DNA from: LMUY01 sp964244585
Lineage (GTDB): Bacteria; Pseudomonadota; Alphaproteobacteria; Acetobacterales; Acetobacteraceae
NCBI GenBank assembly: GCA_964244585.1
Contig: CAXTJM010000008.1
Location: 62,001-126,000 of the forward strand
Direction: 5' to 3'
DNA length: 64,000 nucleotides
The position numbers and the translations under genes are program-made. The notes under the pieces are model-generated. The model was not told the DNA's origin and did no database searches. It saw only the letters and a list, made by a program, of their open reading frames with translations. Positions 59,497 through 64,000 of the stretch are shown one piece after another (positions within the stretch are counted from its first letter, which is position 1; each line of letters starts with the position of its first letter).

Positions 59497-60468
59497 ATGG
59501 CACCAACCACCGGAACGGACAAGGCGGCGCGGCGGCGCGCCATCATCGTGGCAGGCCCGACCTGCAGCGGGAAGTCGGCGCTGGCCCTGCACTTGGCGCA
59601 GCGGCTTGGCGGCACCGTGGTCAACGCTGATTCCATGCAGATCTACCGCGAACTCCGCATCCTGACCGCGCGGCCGACCGACGCGGAGGAGGCGAGCGTG
59701 GCGCATCGCCTGTATGGCGTCCGGCCGGCGGCGGAAGCCGGCAGCGTGGCCTGGTGGCGCGCCGCCGCGCTGGACGCGATGGCGCAGACAGCGGTGCCGA
59801 TCCTGTGCGGCGGCACGGGGATGTACCTGCGCTCTCTGACCGCCGGGCTGGCGGACATCCCCGACCCTGGCCATGCCGCGCGGGACGAGGCGCGGGCGGC
59901 GTTGGCGCGCGACGGGGCTGCGGCGCTGCACAGGCGGCTGGCAGCGCTCGACCCCGAGACGGCAGCCATGCTGCGTCCCGCGGACGGGCAGCGTGTCGCG
60001 CGGGCCTGGGAGGTCTGGCGTGGGACCGGGCGCGGGCTTGCGTCGTGGCTGCGAGCCGCATCCAAGCCGGCGGATCATGCCTTCCGGGTGATCCTGCTGG
60101 ATCCGCCGCGTCCCGCGCTGCGCGCCGCCGTGGCTGAACGGTTCGCGGCCATGTTGCGGCAGGGAGCCATGGCGGAGGTGGAGGCGCTGCTCGCCCTCCA
60201 GCTTGACCCGGCGTTGCCCGCCATGCGCGCCCACGGCGTGCAGGAGCTTGCGGCCGCGCTCGCCGGATCCGCCACGCTCGCGGAGGCAGAACGACGGGCA
60301 GTGGCCGCGACGGTGCAGTACGTCAAGCGCCAGCAGACTTGGTTCCGACACCAGCCTCTTGCACGGGCGGAGCACGTCCAAACCATACATGCGCGGTATG
60401 ACAATCCTGCGCAATTTTCGGAAAGTTGGATAGCTGGTATGCAGAAGTTTCTATGTGGCAGCGATTGA
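59497..60468 (+). CDS. miaA: tRNA dimethylallyltransferase
   Basis: 323 residues from the ATG at 59497. P-loop GPTCSGKS at 20-27, NADSMQIYREL at the substrate entry and the C-terminal VQYVKRQQTWFRHQ are MiaA signatures. The enzyme adds a dimethylallyl group to A37 of tRNAs that read codons starting with U. The gene is upstream of ilvB by 31 nt; a miaA-ilv arrangement is frequent in this order. The DMAPP substrate comes from the pathway of IspDF, also encoded in this window. Confidence 0.95.
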   Translation: MAPTTGTDKAARRRAIIVAGPTCSGKSALALHLAQRLGGTVVNADSMQIYRELRILTARPTDAEEASVAHRLYGVRPAAEAGSVAWWRAAALDAMAQTAVPILCGGTGMYLRSLTAGLADIPDPGHAARDEARAALARDGAAALHRRLAALDPETAAMLRPADGQRVARAWEVWRGTGRGLASWLRAASKPADHAFRVILLDPPRPALRAAVAERFAAMLRQGAMAEVEALLALQLDPALPAMRAHGVQELAAALAGSATLAEAERRAVAATVQYVKRQQTWFRHQPLARAEHVQTIHARYDNPAQFSESWIAGMQKFLCGSD

Positions 60469-60499
60469 CCGGCAAAATCGGGCCCTCTAGACCGGGCCG

Positions 60500-62280
<1,781 letters not shown>

Positions 62281-62281
<1 letters not shown>

Positions 62282-62796
62282 TGGCGACCGTCCAGGCACC
62301 GGTGCAGACCGCCACCATCTCCGTGCTGGTGGAGAACGAGGCGGGCGTGCTGGCGCGCGTCATCGGCCTGTTCAGCGGCCGCGGCTACAATATCGACAGC
62401 CTGACCGTGGCGCCCGTGGATGACGCCCGCGGCCGCAGCCGCATCAACGTGGTGACATCGGGCACGGACATGGTGATCGCGCAGATCAAGGCGCAACTCG
62501 CCCGCCTGGTGCCGGTCTACACGGTTGCCGACCTCACGCGCGAGGGCCCGCACATCGCGCGTGAGCTTGCATTGATCAAGGTGGTTGCCACCGGCGAGGA
62601 GCGCAGCGAAAGCCTGCGCATCGCCGAAGCCTTCCGTGCCCGGGTGGTGGACGCCACGGTCGGCAGCTTCGTGTTCGAGATGACCGGCGGGACGGAGAAG
62701 ATCGACGCCTTCTTGGCCCTTATGCGGCCGCTTGGCCTGGCAGAAGTCTCGCGCAGCGGCGTAGCTGCCATCGCCCGAGGCGTGAACACCCTGTAA
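62281..62796 (+). CDS. ilvN: Acetolactate synthase small (regulatory) subunit
   Basis: 171 residues. An N-terminal ACT domain (TISVLVENEAGVLARVIGLF, RGYNIDSLTVAP) is followed by the second ACT-like C-terminal domain (HIARELALIKV). It binds valine and restrains or activates the large subunit. Start and stop overlap with ilvB as TGATG. ilvC follows 32 nt later, with an AGGAG of its own. Confidence 0.96.
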
Positions 62797-62828
62797 CGAC
62801 TGCAAATCTACCCAGGAGACCGAATACC

Positions 62829-63848
62829 ATGCGCGTTTACTACGATCGCGACGCCGACGTGAACCTGATCAAGGGCAAGACGGTCGCGATCATTGGATTT
62901 GGCAGCCAAGGGCATGCCCATGCCCAGAACCTGCACGAATCCGGCGTGACCAACGTCATCGTCGGCCTGCGTGCCGGCTCGGCCGGCGTGAAGAAGGCCG
63001 AGACGGCCGGCTTGCCGGTGATGGACCCGGCCGAAGCCGCCAAGCAGGCCGACATCGTCATGGTGCTGACGCCGGATGAGATACAGGGCGACCTGTATCG
63101 GGAAAAGCTGGCCCCCAACATGAAGCCCGGCGCGGCACTGGCCTTCGCGCATGGGCTGAACGTGCATTTCAACCTGCTCGACCCCCGCGCAGACATCGAC
63201 GTGTTCATGATCGCGCCGAAGGGGCCGGGACACACCGTGCGGTCCGAATACCTACGGGGCGGCGGCGTGCCCTGCCTGGTGGCGGTGGCGCAGGACCCGT
63301 CCGGCAACGCGCTGGAGATCGCCTTGTCCTACGCCAGTGCCATCGGCGGCGGGCGTGCCGGCATCATCGAGACGACGTTCAAGGAGGAGTGCGAGACCGA
63401 CCTGTTCGGCGAGCAGGTCGTGCTGTGCGGCGGCCTGGTGGAGCTGATCAAGGGCGGGTTCGAGACGTTGGTCGAGGCCGGCTATGCACCAGAAATGGCG
63501 TATTTCGAATGCCTTCACGAGGTGAAGCTCATCGTTGACCTCATCTACGAGGGCGGCATCGCCAACATGAACTATTCCATCAGCAACACGGCGGAATACG
63601 GCGAGTACATGACCGGGCCACGCATCGTGACGGCCGAGACCAAGGCGGAGATGAAGCGGGTGCTGGCCGACATCCAGTCCGGCCGCTTCGCGCGGGACTG
63701 GATGCTGGAGAACAAGGTCAACCAGAGCAGCTTCAGGGCCACCCGGCGGCGCATGGCGGAACACCCGATCGAGCAGGTCGGCGAGAAGCTTCGCGGCATG
63801 ATGCCATGGATCAAGCAGAACGCCCTGGTCGACAAAGCGAAGAACTGA
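62829..63848 (+). CDS. ilvC: Ketol-acid reductoisomerase (NADP+), class I
   Basis: 339 residues, class I length. Rossmann motif IIGFGSQGHAHAQNL, the cofactor-loop region GLRAGSAGVKKAE and the metal-binding acidic residues in FKEECETDLFGEQ and ANMNYSISNTAEYGEY are intact. It rearranges and reduces acetolactate to dihydroxyisovalerate. CCAGGAG lies about 10 nt before the ATG. The following 89 nt up to the next start hold no gene. Confidence 0.97.
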   Translation: MRVYYDRDADVNLIKGKTVAIIGFGSQGHAHAQNLHESGVTNVIVGLRAGSAGVKKAETAGLPVMDPAEAAKQADIVMVLTPDEIQGDLYREKLAPNMKPGAALAFAHGLNVHFNLLDPRADIDVFMIAPKGPGHTVRSEYLRGGGVPCLVAVAQDPSGNALEIALSYASAIGGGRAGIIETTFKEECETDLFGEQVVLCGGLVELIKGGFETLVEAGYAPEMAYFECLHEVKLIVDLIYEGGIANMNYSISNTAEYGEYMTGPRIVTAETKAEMKRVLADIQSGRFARDWMLENKVNQSSFRATRRRMAEHPIEQVGEKLRGMMPWIKQNALVDKAKN

Positions 63849-63937
63849 AATCGCAACGAGCCCGCTCGCTGCGGAAGAGGACGCGTGCACGGGTGGAGGC
63901 GTTGCGGCGGCCTGGCGATCCTCGTAGTCCGTCGGCG

Positions 63938-64000
63938 ATGAGAACGCTGTTCCTGGTGGCCGCCGCCGCTGTCCTCGCGGCCCAGGCCCGCGCCGCCGAT
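63938..64000 (+). CDS. Start of a secreted protein, cut by window end
   Basis: Only 21 codons are visible from the ATG at 63938: MRTLFLVAAAAVLAAQARAA, a typical Sec signal peptide, then Asp at the window edge. The mature protein lies outside, so no function can be given. It lies on the same strand as ilvC, 89 nt downstream. Confidence 0.5.
   Translation, partial: MRTLFLVAAAAVLAAQARAAD

Noticed and set aside
60469..60499. Leader peptide or attenuator before ilvB
   Set aside because: Only 31 nt separate miaA and ilvB; an inverted repeat around GGGCCC there is imperfect and no short ORF with Ile/Val/Leu codons fits.

Overview
This window is a GC-rich, gene-dense chromosomal segment that looks like an alphaproteobacterium of the Rhodospirillales/Acetobacterales group, probably Acetobacteraceae. 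The assignment rests on gene order and protein type: a bifunctional ispDF, dusB-ntrB-ntrC-ntrY-ntrX in one direction, recG and sdhE-mfd back to back, divergent erpA/dgt, and serB/miaA-ilvB-ilvN-ilvC. No database search was run. Nothing phage-like, no transposase, no CRISPR array and no RNA gene was found. Short intergenic gaps and many 1-4 nt start/stop overlaps point to tightly packed operons.

Layout. 1-10.2 kb: edge of a lytic transglycosylase gene, an exonuclease III, an Fe-S carrier, a dNTPase, a lipoprotein, the MsrP methionine sulfoxide reductase with a small coupled membrane protein, a NUDIX hydrolase, an MFS exporter, a racemase-like protein lacking its cysteines, a PaiB-like FMN protein and recG. 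10.4-19 kb: sdhE-mfd, envelope proteins of unknown function, a DMT transporter and ispDF. 19.2-21.6 kb: a secreted glycosidase-like protein and a membrane acyltransferase. 21.8-29.8 kb: dusB, the NtrBC and NtrYX nitrogen/redox two-component systems, and a LolA-like carrier. 29.9-31.7 kb: a class I amidotransferase-type hydrolase, an FAH-family hydrolase and a Tyr/Pro repeat protein.

31.9-44.9 kb holds two complete branched-chain-amino-acid-type ABC importers. The first (minus strand) has a hairpin between the binding-protein gene and the permease genes. The second (plus strand) has a fused LivM-LivG and is followed by an aryl/acyl-CoA ligase, suggesting import and CoA activation of an aromatic or organic acid. 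Between them lie a second exonuclease III and the coupled operon aat - two paralogous secreted proteins - extended MsrQ. MsrQ is therefore about 35 kb from its usual partner MsrP.

46.7-58.6 kb: an ABM-family monooxygenase, an orphan molybdenum hydroxylase large subunit, galE, then a minus-strand operon of a transketolase-like protein, gap, pgk, a GtrA protein, a GT2 glycosyltransferase and tag. The transketolase-like protein has lost several residues that are nearly invariant in the family and is the strongest oddity in the window. 58.6-64 kb: serB, miaA, the ilvB-ilvN-ilvC branched-chain amino acid operon and the start of a secreted protein cut by the window end. No intergenic stretch exceeds 300 bases.
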